From: Pachysolen tannophilus NRRL Y-2460
Taxonomy: Eukaryota; Ascomycota; Pichiomycetes; Alaninales; Pachysolenaceae
Reading direction: 5' to 3'
Assembly: GCA_001661245.1 (NCBI GenBank)
Contig: KV454016.1
Location: 289,868 to 353,867 of the forward strand
DNA length: 64,000 nt
Both the position numbers and the translations under genes were made by a program. Shown here in pieces: positions 30,637-39,998 of the stretch. How positions within the stretch are numbered: the first letter of the stretch is position 1; the number at the start of each line of letters is the position of its first letter. Below the pieces are notes generated by a model. That model saw only the letters and a list, made by a program, of their open reading frames with translations. It was not told where the DNA came from and ran no database searches.

Positions 30637-31202
30637 TCAGAATAATTTGCTTACATTTTTACTTTTCAGAACATTCTGACATCTTATCGAAATAATCAGG
30701 AAAACTGTGTAATTTTTTTTATTTTATCTTGTGTGTGTGTCTGTCTGTCTATATGAAAAATGTTTTAAATGTCTTGTTTTTGTGTTTTACAGGTCATAAC
30801 GCCTCATCATCACAGTCACCATTTCCTTTTCGTAAATCCAAAAAAAAAAAAAAATAGAAAAAATATAAACATGTGTGAGTGTGTGTAGAGATACCTAAGT
30901 GTGTCACACTCGCATATAGAAATTGTGATGGAATTAAAAAAAATATAATGAAACCTTTTTTTTTTTTTTTTTTTTTTTATTTTTATTTTTCTTATGATGT
31001 TTATTTGTTTACTTTTTCTGATTTCACGATAATAATGAAAAATGAGCTCATCGCTTGAAAAAATACAAGGTTATTGATGAGGTTAAAAGGATTTAAGAGC
31101 CTCAATATTAATGATCGTCAACACCTTTATTTATTTATTTTTTTTGTTCTGTTTTTGTTTTTGTTTTTAAATCTTTTCTTTTCTTTCTCTATCACCTCCT
31201 CA

Positions 31203-33377
31203 TCAGTTTAAAAATCGTAAATTGTAATAATATACCCATAATCTTCCATAATAATCATACTTATCCACCAAGTTTTCATCAATCTCCACAACACTCCCTC
31301 TTGGAACTGATTGATCTAAACCACCTCCTAAAACGTCATATGCACACCACAAATATCCTTCACATTGTCTAGTCATTGTCCAGCCTCTTGAAGGCTCAAA
31401 ATGATCCAGTTTATTTTGAACGTTATATTCCCCAGGTACTGGTTTCAAATAATTTTTAATTTTGATCAGGTTTCGATATTCATATTTTAAATCATTTTCA
31501 GTAGGTTTTATAGTACTATTATGCAGAATTTCTAAATTATATTGGAAATCATTTTGATAAGAATTGATTTTTTTACATTTTAAAAATCCTGAATTCATCC
31601 ATGCTAAAGTCTTACCATCACTATCTAATATATGTCCAGGGTGAGTAGAACATAATTCTCTAGCAACCATTTTAGAATCGTCAAATGCTTGTAAAGGAGT
31701 TAATTCACCAACAGCAACAGCAAAATTATTATTAAATTTATAATTATAATTTCCAGCATATAATTGACCCATCCAAATTAAATCTTTCTCACCATGAAGT
31801 CTTACTTTTATTAATTTGAAAAAATTCAATTGAATTGAAATTAAAATACCACTAAGATATTGTTTTTTATTCATCAATAATAATCCACTTTCCATTTGAT
31901 GTTTTGAAAATTTTTGGAAAAATCGATTGTTAGTAATTACTTTATCAGAATAAGGAAATTCAGATTCAAAAAAACTTGAATCTGCTTCATCAATCAATAA
32001 ACTTCTAAAGTAATTAACATAACCTTCTTCAACAAAATCATTTGCTTCTCTATCCTTATAAAAACTTGTATTTGATTTTAAATAATTAGATTCTTGAAAA
32101 AAATTTTCAATTGGAATTAATGGTATTGTATCAGAATCTAACATTATCACTTCTTCAAATGATGAAAATAATAAGGCTAATAATTTCATCGAATAAGTTT
32201 GAAAATGGTTCCTATAACGAGATTTGATCACTTTGGAAATATCTACAAAGATCAATTCTTGTTCACGAAATTGACCTTTAAATTGAACGTTTTCACCTTC
32301 ACCTTCACCTTCACCTTCACAACATGTATTTTCAGCTGTTGCAGCTTTATACAACAACTCCTTATTCAGTTTTGATAAATCGTTATTATAAACAATCTCT
32401 ATTGGTAATTCATTATTCAAAGTTCTTAGCAAGGCAATTAATCCAGCCAATTCTGGGACCAATGCATCATTCACTGTGACAACAATACCTTTCCCATTAA
32501 GATTATGTTGTAAATTTTCAAGAAAACATGGACTTGATTTCTCTGTTTTCTCACGTTTAAATGATTTAAGTTTACCATTTTTAAAAATTGAATATTTTGG
32601 AAAAGAAAATGAAAGCCATGGATATATTAATTTTTCTGCATTAGAACATAATTTAGCTTCATTAACTCCATTGAAAAAAAATTTACCAAAAATTGCAGAA
32701 TTGATTAAGATATTGTTAATTTCATTCATGATTTTTCTATTATGAGCCAATTTTTCACGTCTATTATTGATTAAACTTTGTTTAAGATTTTCATAACTAT
32801 AACCGAATTCAAAATTTTTAAGTTTCTCTTTGAAAAAGGATTCTATTTTTGAAAATTTTTGCAATCTAGAGTTTAAAAACTGCTGGAAATCAACTAATAC
32901 ATCTGTAAAGAAGGCATCATCTTCTAAAGTTTGAAATTCAAAGTTAGTTATTGGCAAAATGTCTCTATAGAACTTTTTACATTTTGCATCCAATGATAGC
33001 TCATTAAACTTAGCCTCACCTTTTAAGATTCTATATGGATTTTTAGTTTCTTTTGACTGGAATTTAATTTCTTGATTTGTTAAATCATCAAAAAGTGGTT
33101 TCTTATCCAATGCTTTCTGGATATATTCTAAATCGTCCCTTCCCAATTCATCCAACGCTTTGATTTGTTCTGTATTTAAAGAGTGCTTCTTAATATTGTT
33201 TAATATTTTGGTAGTCTTATCGTTCAAAAGTTCATTTGCAAGCCATAACGATACATTAATTAATACAAAGAGCACCAGAATTGCTATTAAAGACGTCCTG
33301 ATATGTCTTTTAAAAGTAATCCGAGACATATATTCTTTAAAAATTCTATTGTAAGCATTTTTCAGCGCAAAAATCAT
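31203..33377 (-). CDS. MNN1-family alpha-mannosyltransferase (GT71)
   Basis: This 724-aa type II Golgi protein has a short basic cytosolic tail and a membrane anchor at about residues 27-48 (IAILVLFVLINVSLWLA). The catalytic region carries the DXD motif in MLDSDTIPLIP (Asp about 414 and 416). It then has GEKDLIWMGQ, THPGHILDSDG and a Cys-rich end. These blocks fit the Mnn1/Mnt family that adds terminal alpha-1,3-mannose to N- and O-glycans; CUG-clade yeasts carry several members, so I give no symbol. A hexanucleotide (TTCACC) repeat codes an EGEGEG stretch near residues 351-359. It fits with VAN1 in the same window as cell-wall mannan enzymes, although the two are not adjacent. Confidence 0.87.
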   Translation of the reverse strand: MIFALKNAYNRIFKEYMSRITFKRHIRTSLIAILVLFVLINVSLWLANELLNDKTTKILNNIKKHSLNTEQIKALDELGRDDLEYIQKALDKKPLFDDLTNQEIKFQSKETKNPYRILKGEAKFNELSLDAKCKKFYRDILPITNFEFQTLEDDAFFTDVLVDFQQFLNSRLQKFSKIESFFKEKLKNFEFGYSYENLKQSLINNRREKLAHNRKIMNEINNILINSAIFGKFFFNGVNEAKLCSNAEKLIYPWLSFSFPKYSIFKNGKLKSFKREKTEKSSPCFLENLQHNLNGKGIVVTVNDALVPELAGLIALLRTLNNELPIEIVYNNDLSKLNKELLYKAATAENTCCEGEGEGEGENVQFKGQFREQELIFVDISKVIKSRYRNHFQTYSMKLLALLFSSFEEVIMLDSDTIPLIPIENFFQESNYLKSNTSFYKDREANDFVEEGYVNYFRSLLIDEADSSFFESEFPYSDKVITNNRFFQKFSKHQMESGLLLMNKKQYLSGILISIQLNFFKLIKVRLHGEKDLIWMGQLYAGNYNYKFNNNFAVAVGELTPLQAFDDSKMVARELCSTHPGHILDSDGKTLAWMNSGFLKCKKINSYQNDFQYNLEILHNSTIKPTENDLKYEYRNLIKIKNYLKPVPGEYNVQNKLDHFEPSRGWTMTRQCEGYLWCAYDVLGGGLDQSVPRGSVVEIDENLVDKYDYYGRLWVYYYNLRFLN

Positions 33378-33734
33378 ATTCTTACAAAGCTGACTGACTC
33401 CATTAATTCAAACAACAACAACAACAACAACAACGAACAAAATAACAAACAACTACAATCACAAAGCCTCCTCTTATATGTAAATATGTATATGTTCTGT
33501 TAAGCGCAGTAAATAAATCTTGTACTTTCAATTTTTTTTTTTTTTAAAGTATTTCTCTCGAGTTAATTTTTTTTTACTTACCAAATCGTGCATACAAACT
33601 GCAAAGGAAGAACTTTACAGTTCATAGCACCTTAAAAACACATAACCATATATTCTGAGGTAATATATATATATAATAAATCTAAAGAAGATAATAATAA
33701 TAAATAATATAGCATATTTACTTTCTTTAAGGAG
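33378..33734. other. Intergenic, mannosyltransferase promoter / NUS1 3' end
   Basis: This 357-bp spacer contains an ACA run at about 33412-33434, a T-run at 33530-33545 and AAT repeats near 33690-33705. Nothing else is visible. Confidence 0.5.
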
Positions 33735-34089
33735 CTACCGATTTTCTGACCAATACTTAAGCGATCTTAAAAATACACTAAAATTTAAATTTTCATCGTT
33801 TTTCACAAATAATACTGGCGCTTTTTCATAATTATAAATAGGTAAACCATGTAGACAACCATCACTATGTATTGTTTTATCTTTATTAATATTTAAGATT
33901 AAGTCGCTTGAACCATATCGATTCAATTCTTTATCTACATCTTGGTAAACCTTGTTATACAATTCTTCACCTACTAAATTGTTATTAATATTTGCAACGT
34001 AATTTTTAACAAAATTGACCATATGTTCTTTATGATCTTTCTTGGATAATAATAATACAGTCAAGCCAGATTCTTTTGAATTGGAATTT

Positions 34090-34121
<32 letters not shown>

Positions 34122-35303
34122 TTCGTTATGATATTCGTTATCAACTTTATTTTCGTGTTGCCATTTATCAAACATTTCTCCAAAGCTAACACGCTCATTC
34201 AATTCCATATCTCTAGGAGAATAGGGAGATAATGGATCTTTCATATCATTTGAAGTAATAGGTGTTGTAACGTTATTATCCAAATTTGGTTCTGGAATGT
34301 AACAACAAGCATTAGTGTTAAAATTAATAAATTTAATTGAAGGATGGTAGCTATCATGATATAAAGCAACCAATTCACTAGCAGTAAAATTTGCAACTTT
34401 TTTCAAATCATTCCATAACTCACCTGATTCTTCATAAATGGTTAGAAATTTAACACCACTTGCCAAACACCAAGTTGAAAGTCTTGCTGTTTCTGTGTAA
34501 ATTCTAACTTTTTCAGCAGCTATATGTGTTTTCTTGGAAGTAAAATATTCAGCTCTTTCTGATAATACTTTAGAGACTAATTTCTTATCAGGAACGGTAA
34601 TTTTTTTATCTGCATTTAAATATGGTTGTGGAATTTCTGGTGGAGTATTCAGATCGTAGTTTAAAAATTTGAAGATAAAAGTGATATGATCAGGAATGGT
34701 ATCCAATTGAGAAACTGAATTAATAATTGAATATTTAGAAGTTGGCACAACATTCACCAAGACCCTTGATGAGACAACATCAGATATATATCCAGGTATA
34801 TCGATTAATCTATATGCCCATTTAACAATACTATTTTTATGATTTGTTACTCTACTTCTCATGGTAATAATTTGTTTATCGTGTAATTCGATATCATCAT
34901 GCATCAAAGCTTGAATAACATTCCAAAAAACTTGATAAATCAAATAATAAACACCAATAATTTTAGCCTTAATTTTGAAAAAACGCTCATAAATATTACA
35001 AAAACAATTGAATATTAGTCTTTTAATATTAAAAGATAAAACTGATGTTGTTGAAGGATTTATATTATCAAGATTAGTAGCTCCTCCACCTAAAATCTCG
35101 CCAAGCGCAATCCCCCTATATTTCAAATCATTTTCATCAAACATATTCAAAGAAACATTCTTGTCCTTCTTGAGATATTCTTCAAAACTAACTTCATTAT
35201 GAAAAGGATCATCATTCAACTGGTCTTGTTCCTGCAATTCCTTTGGCGGGTTAAAAACATCTTCATTAAAAGACTCTTTGAGATCTTCTCTTGCTTCGGC
35301 CAT
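33735..35303 (-). CDS. NUS1: NUS1, regulatory subunit of dehydrodolichyl diphosphate synthase
   Basis: The start is ATG 35303 (MAEAREDLK); the open frame continues five codons upstream but with no ATG. The protein is 522 aa, longer than yeast Nus1 (375) because of an N-terminal extension and an Asn-rich insert. A hydrophobic segment lies near residues 95-130. The cis-prenyltransferase-like fold shows in IPDHITFIFKFL, STWCLASGVKFLTIYEESG and the C-terminal block SSDLILNIN, then SVFLRSLKYWSENR. With Rer2 or Srt1 it makes the dolichol chain needed for N-glycosylation at the ER. The usual C-terminal RxG motif of the family is not seen: the frame stops right after the Arg. Identification rests on these blocks and is good rather than certain. 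Confidence 0.78.
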
Positions 35304-35692
35304 AATCCAAATAACCACTAAGCACTAAAAAAACGAAAAAACATAAAAAAAAAAAAAAAAAAGAAATAGAAAACACTTCACCAATAATTGGATAATTAAA
35401 ACAATTAATTATTATTTAAATAACATTTATCCCTTGTTTCTACATGTATTAAACCCAATCTTTTTTATTTCAACTAACCCCCTTTTTTTAACCTCATTTT
35501 AGTCATCGGCGCTTAAATTTTTATTTTTCATTTTTATTTTTACCTTTTTTGATTTTTGAGTGATAAAACACTACCTTTGTTTATTTTAACCATTTAATAT
35601 GATAAATAATACCGAAATTCGTAGTTTTTAAAGTCAAAAGAAGTGAATTGTTTCTTTAATAAAAGTTATTCATATTCAACTGTAATTGAAAA
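35304..35692. promoter_or_regulatory. Divergent promoter region, NUS1 / CMC4
   Basis: This 389-bp AT-rich spacer lies between divergent start codons, with an A-run at 35345-35362 and T-rich blocks at 35490-35555. CATCGGCGCTTA near 35504-35515 is its only GC-rich word. No gene is seen. Confidence 0.5.
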
Positions 35693-36022
35693 ATGAGTGA
35701 TCCGTGCAAATCAGAAGCCTGTGCGATTCAAGGTATGTGGGATTTTTTGTTTTTTTTTACAAATTGTTTTTCATTTTACTGACCACATTTGTATTTTTTC
35801 TTTTTTTTTTCTAAAGATTGTCTCAAACAAAATAACTATAATGAATCAAGATGTACAGTTTTAATTGATCAGTTGTACGCTTGCTGTTCCAAATTCTATG
35901 ATGCTCATCCAGATGTTACAAGCACGACATGTTGTCCGAAATTAAATTTGTTAAATATAAAGATGAAGCAAAGACTACAAGAAAAAGTGGATGCGGAAAT
36001 GATTGCTCACAGAAGCTCATGA
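35693..36022 (+). CDS. CMC4: CMC4, twin-CX9C mitochondrial intermembrane-space protein, spliced
   Basis: Exon 1 is 35693-35732 (13 codons plus 1 nt) and exon 2 is 35817-36022, giving an 81-aa protein that starts MSDPCKSEACAIQD. The 84-bp intron has GTATGT at 35733, a TACTGAC branch-like site at 35777-35783, a T-tract and AAAG ending at 35816. Splicing restores the N terminus CKSEACAIQDC, which matches the Cmc4 family. Paired Cys residues in CLKQNNYNESRC and CTVLIDQLYACC form the disulfide-stabilised helical hairpin imported by Mia40. A further CC lies near residue 58. The length and Cys pattern match yeast Cmc4 (about 73 aa). The first exon is too short to be found by ORF length alone. Confidence 0.92.
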
Positions 36023-36805
36023 AGAAAAAATATGTTTCTTACTTACAAGCAAAAGGAAAAAGAATTTTCGAAAATTGTATACAACCAGCATGTTTCTATA
36101 AATAAGACAAAACAGGTTGATACACAAGATTAAAAAGTATATATAATAAATGTTTGTTTAGAACCGCATTGCTTAACTATTTCAAATTAATGAAGTATAA
36201 GCATGACAAAACTAGGCTGGTAAAAACCGATTAAATTCAAATGAATTCAACCGAAATCGATCTAAGACTCACCCGAGCACGAAATTATCAACCGAATAAT
36301 CAATAAAAGATCACATACTTCTAAAATACACATGATCCGTGACTCTAATGGGCGTCTATTGTAAAAGACATTGTATGAAGAAAAAAAAAAAAAAAAAAAG
36401 AAAAAAAAAATTTTTGTTAAAAAAAAAAACAGCGTTTCCACTTATTTTTGTAGTGAAAATTTGGAGCTTGAAAAAAAAAAAAAAAAAAATGGAAAAACAA
36501 AAAAAAAGTTTTTCCGTTTTGGGTATATTTGCATATAACCGCACTACCACAGTAAGTGTGAGATTTATTTAAAGGGAATACAACATTACGAAAGTTGTAT
36601 TGAAATACATATGTCTATATACATAGAAAATGACAAAAAATAATAGTCCAAATGGATTTAAGTGGATTCCAGTGGATACAATTGCTAGTGATATTAGTAA
36701 ACAGTAGTAGCTTCGTTTACATCTTTATTGACGGGCGTACTTGTATCTCGTGGTGTAGGGTGCAGGGTGAAATATGGTATTGCGTTGCGGTACGGTGAAT
36801 AATAT
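36023..36805. other. Convergent intergenic, CMC4 / mitochondrial membrane protein
   Basis: This 783-bp spacer between 3' ends has A-rich runs at 36378-36430 and 36470-36510. The open stretches there on both strands are homopolymer artefacts. No RNA gene is seen. Confidence 0.5.
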
Positions 36806-37678
36806 CTAATCTTTCTTTTTATCATATTCATGGATATCAGGAACATGTTCTTTTAATTTTGAATCATCTACAACCCAAAAGCTTTGACCTGTAACGTTGC
36901 TTACGGAGTTTTCTACTTTTACATTTTTTTCGAATTGCAGAATTGCAGTATCAACTTCAACTGGATCAATTCCATGATCGATCAACTGTTTCCGTAAAAC
37001 TGCAATATGGAAACTCATTTTCAATTCTCTTTGCATTAATTTCTTTCTTTCTTGTAAAATCTGTAATTCTCTCTTCCTTTGATAATTGTTAAAATTTTGT
37101 TGTAAAAGTTGAATATTTTTCAAATTTTTAATATTATTTTCAAAAATTTCAAGTCTTAACTGCTTTGACATTTGATAATTATCAACTGCAAAATAAATCA
37201 AGGCTAATAATGCCAATCCACTGGCAAGATTTTTCAAAGATGACAGTTGAGAATATTTGGAATTCGAACCAGAAGATGAAAAACCCGAGGAGGAATTATT
37301 AATATTTGAAATAGAATCAGATCGCTGGGTTTGCAGTTGTTGTTCATTTGATTTGGTAGATGCCGATGTTGATGATGTCAAAATATTACCTGTTGACAAT
37401 GAATTTTCTGCTTCATTTTGAATCTCATCAAAGGTCTTTGGTGGCTCACTCAAATTATCAAAATAAGTTGGAGGTCCAGTGTAGGAAGTGTTATTACCAT
37501 TTCCTTTACTGGCAACGCTAGTATCATTGGCACTGACATTTGTATTACCGCTACCTGTATCGCTCTTAACAGCTCCATATTTGAACGTGGGCCTACTACT
37601 ACTCCGTACTCTCGAGGAAAAAGCTCTAGTGGCCTTAATATTTTGTCCTACCAATAGTAGGGTGCGAACTCTTATCAT
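36806..37678 (-). CDS. Unidentified mitochondrial-type inner membrane protein
   Basis: This 290-aa protein is one I do not recognise with certainty. The N terminus (MIRVRTLLLVGQNIKATRAF, then SSRVRSSSRP) is basic, Ser/Arg-rich and acid-free, a good mitochondrial presequence. A Ser/Asn/Thr-rich linker follows. One membrane segment lies at about residues 150-167 (ASGLALLALIYFAVDNY). It is followed by a Lys/Gln/Leu-rich helical region (about 170-245) likely to be coiled coil, and a charged end. This layout (presequence, one membrane pass, coiled coil) is like the F1Fo assembly factors Ina22 and Ina17, but I see no decisive motif. The start at 37678 is the first ATG. Confidence 0.7.
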   Translation of the reverse strand: MIRVRTLLLVGQNIKATRAFSSRVRSSSRPTFKYGAVKSDTGSGNTNVSANDTSVASKGNGNNTSYTGPPTYFDNLSEPPKTFDEIQNEAENSLSTGNILTSSTSASTKSNEQQLQTQRSDSISNINNSSSGFSSSGSNSKYSQLSSLKNLASGLALLALIYFAVDNYQMSKQLRLEIFENNIKNLKNIQLLQQNFNNYQRKRELQILQERKKLMQRELKMSFHIAVLRKQLIDHGIDPVEVDTAILQFEKNVKVENSVSNVTGQSFWVVDDSKLKEHVPDIHEYDKKKD

Positions 37679-38292
37679 GATGGATGGTTAATCATACATA
37701 TATTGGGAAAATAGTTTGAATAATTGCAATCTTTTTAATTTTTTCTCTTCTTTTTCTCTTAATAACAAAACTTTTCTTAACTAACAGCAACTTCTTTTTC
37801 TTTTTCTTTGGCCTTTTTTTTTTACCAATGACTTCTCAAACTTGTCTAATCAATGAGAACTACTTTCAATAGTCTTCAAAGTAGAGATGGGCTCTTCGAT
37901 AAAGTGTTACTTATTGTCTATGGACCAATTAGCTCACTTGACTTACTGAATGCACGACTAAAGAATTGCTATAAAATTACCAAACTACAACTACAACTAC
38001 AATGACAAGAAATGAAATGAAAGGAAATGAATAAAGAAATGGTGAGTGATATCTTTTATTGGTCCAATTCAATAACAATTGGTTAATGAATTAAATATGA
38101 AAATAAACCATGGAATCCCCAAACCAAGAAAGCAAAAAAAAATTAAAATTAAAATTAAAATCAACTACGAAAAGAGTAAAAATCAAATTATAATAATAGT
38201 CTACAATGGGTGAATGAATGCCCTTCCTTTTAAAAATCTTTTATTACTAAGTTTGTTTGTTTTTGTTTCTCTTTTTAAGTTTATTTTGAAAC
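37679..38292. other. Intergenic, membrane-protein promoter / RPL36 3' end
   Basis: This 614-bp AT-rich spacer has short direct repeats such as ACTACAACTACAACTAC at 37986-38001 and AATTAAAATTAAAATTAAAAT near 38141-38161. No gene is visible. Confidence 0.5.
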
Positions 38293-38964
38293 TTAATGAC
38301 GTCTTGATTCAGCAATAACTTTGTTCATTTCTTCAACCTTCTTTCTAGCTCTCAAGTGAGTACCTAATCTCTTTTTAGCTAATTTCTTAGCTCTCTTTTC
38401 ACCAGCATTTCTGATCAATTCAATGACACGTCTTTCATATGGAGCTAAACCTGAAACTTCCTTAACAATACTTCTAACAAAAGCAGTTCTCTTTGATAAA
38501 GCACCTTTTCTGTATGAAATTTTAGGAGCAACCTCTTTTGGGGTGGTTTTAAAACCTTTGTTGGAACCAACAGCAATACCTATAATACATTAAAGTTAGT
38601 ATAAAATGTCAATAATCAATAAAAAATAAATCATACAAACACTTGAGACCTGAATTATATTAAAATGAAAAATTAACACGGATAAATCAAACAACTAGAA
38701 ACCAAAAGAACTATTTTTCCCAATAATATTCACCTTGATCTTCTTAAATTACTTCAAACCATATCCTAGTACATTCTTCAGTCTTATAGGGAGGGATAAA
38801 AATCTATCATCCATTTCTTACAAAACGTAATAATAAAATTCTTTTGAAAAAACTTTCTAATCAAACACAATATAATTCAAGTTCAAGTGGATGACAATAA
38901 TACAGATCCTCATCCCCTTGATCCTCTGTTTCCTTATTCAATAATACCTACCTGACTTAGCCAT
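38293..38964 (-). CDS. RPL36: RPL36, 60S ribosomal protein eL36, spliced
   Basis: Exon 1 is 38952-38964 (4 codons plus 1 nt: MAKS) and exon 2 is 38293-38579, giving 99 aa. The 372-bp intron starts GTAGGT (minus strand, 38951-38946), has a perfect TACTAAC branch site at 38601-38595, and ends TATAG at 38580. The mature frame reads [14 protein letters not shown], then [33 protein letters not shown] and a basic end EESRRH-like (IAESRRH). This is the typical eL36 sequence and length (yeast 100 aa). The protein is a structural part of the cytosolic large subunit. The intron is long for this window, as is usual for ribosomal protein genes; I looked for a box C/D snoRNA inside it and found none convincing. 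Confidence 0.96.
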
Positions 38965-39077
38965 TTTCACAATTTTATATATACTGATGTATTATTTTAA
39001 ATATTAACTATATAAAATAATTTTATTTTATCAATTAATTATTTCACCCATCATGAAAATTTTAGCTGTCTAAGAAA

Positions 39078-39109
<32 letters not shown>

Positions 39110-39150
39110 AAAAAAAAAAAAAAATTTTTTCGAGCCAAATTGGGGTTGCA

Positions 39151-39158
39151 AACCCTAA
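39151..39158 (+). promoter_or_regulatory. Tbf1-like AACCCTAA site, left of gap
   Basis: AACCCTAA matches the core bound by Tbf1, which is known to control ribosomal protein genes in Candida. It lies about 190 bp upstream of the RPL36 start codon. The same site appears in the duplicate at 39575-39582. Confidence 0.5.
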
Positions 39159-39161
39159 AAA

Positions 39162-39471
39162 NNNNNNNNNNNNNNNNNNNNNNNNNNNNNNNNNNNNNNN
39201 NNNNNNNNNNNNNNNNNNNNNNNNNNNNNNNNNNNNNNNNNNNNNNNNNNNNNNNNNNNNNNNNNNNNNNNNNNNNNNNNNNNNNNNNNNNNNNNNNNNN
39301 NNNNNNNNNNNNNNNNNNNNNNNNNNNNNNNNNNNNNNNNNNNNNNNNNNNNNNNNNNNNNNNNNNNNNNNNNNNNNNNNNNNNNNNNNNNNNNNNNNNN
39401 NNNNNNNNNNNNNNNNNNNNNNNNNNNNNNNNNNNNNNNNNNNNNNNNNNNNNNNNNNNNNNNNNNNNNNN
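39162..39471. other. Assembly gap (310 N)
   Basis: A run of 310 undetermined bases. Open frames that cross it are artefacts. Confidence 0.99.
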
Positions 39472-39502
39472 CCATCATGAAAATTTTAGACTGTCTAAGA
39501 AA

Positions 39503-39534
<32 letters not shown>

Positions 39535-39574
39535 AAAAAAAAAAAAAATTTTTTCGAGCCAAATTGTGGTTGCA

Positions 39575-39582
39575 AACCCTAA
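39575..39582 (+). promoter_or_regulatory. Tbf1-like AACCCTAA site, right of gap
   Basis: This is the second copy of AACCCTAA, inside the duplicated block. If the duplication is an assembly artefact, only one site exists. Confidence 0.45.
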
Positions 39583-39615
39583 AAACATAACAAGCACAAA
39601 GAGACAAACAAACAC

Positions 39616-39629
39616 ACATCCGTACACCC
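39616..39629 (+). promoter_or_regulatory. Rap1-like site
   Basis: ACATCCGTACACCC closely fits the Rap1 site of ribosomal protein gene promoters in Saccharomyces (ACAYCCRTACAY). It sits upstream of RPL36, beyond the gap, so its true distance is unknown. Confidence 0.5.
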
Positions 39630-39998
39630 AAAACTACGAGAGAAAGACACCTGGGCTAAAACTGCTGGGGCAGGTTGCTGGGCAGGGCTACGGCCTTTTA
39701 AAGCAGCCGCCTAACCTTAAGAGTCAGCAACAGTAGCAGTAGCAGTAGCAGCAGCAAGAAAAAAACAACATCCAGACACCTGGAAGAAAATGTATTTGAC
39801 ACTGGGGACACTACCGCACTACCACAATACCGCAGAACCGGCATTTTAGTTAGTATTATGACTGTTTCTACTATTAAATGATTGAATAGTTGGTTAGTTG
39901 TATTGTGTTCTACTTATTATTATACTACTATATACAGAGAACTAATGAGGTTAGTTTTGTGTGTTGTTGTTGGATGAAAGCCTAGCCTTGACAAAAAA

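Larger units (their letters stand above)
29164..31202. other. Long (2.0 kb) gene-free region upstream of the Ecl1-like gene
   Basis: No gene is supported. The region holds GAAA repeats at 29173-29198, a GACAA-type minisatellite at 29720-29776, AAT repeats at 29821-29840, a TTAA run at 29843-29872, a more GC-rich part at about 30150-30600 that ends in a purine-rich tract, a perfect AT palindrome at 30603-30636, and A or T runs at 30839-30854 and 30957-30980. It is likely the promoter of the Ecl1-like gene on its left side and the terminator of the mannosyltransferase gene on its right. Open stretches here start only with TTG and look spurious. Confidence 0.5.
39048..39585 (+). repeat. 114-bp direct duplication flanking the N gap
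   Basis: Copy 1 (39048-39161) and copy 2 (39472-39585) have the same order: CCATCATGAAAATTTTAG, AAAAAG repeats, a 25-26 nt A-run, TTTTTTCGAGCC and TTGCAAACCCTAAAAA. They differ by one inserted A (TTAGCTG versus TTAGACTG), one substitution (GGGG versus GTGG) and one base in the A-run. Copy 1 ends exactly where the Ns begin, and copy 2 starts exactly where they end. Confidence 0.9.
38965..39998. promoter_or_regulatory. RPL36 upstream region with assembly gap
   Basis: This 1,034-bp spacer includes 310 N (39162-39471). Both sides of the gap hold the same 114-bp sequence (39048-39161 and 39472-39585). Right of the gap is a C- and A-rich stretch with a Rap1-like site (39616-39629), a GC-rich block at 39650-39720 and an AGCAGT/AGCAGC run at 39728-39756. 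It probably contains the RPL36 promoter and the MRPL24 terminator. Confidence 0.6.

Noticed and set aside
38580-38951. snoRNA inside the RPL36 intron
   Set aside because: I found no convincing box C/D pair or H/ACA form; a GGATGATAG word near 38810 lacks a matching D box and stem.
39140-39736. Open frames that cross the assembly gap
   Set aside because: They are made of undetermined bases and A-run lysines.
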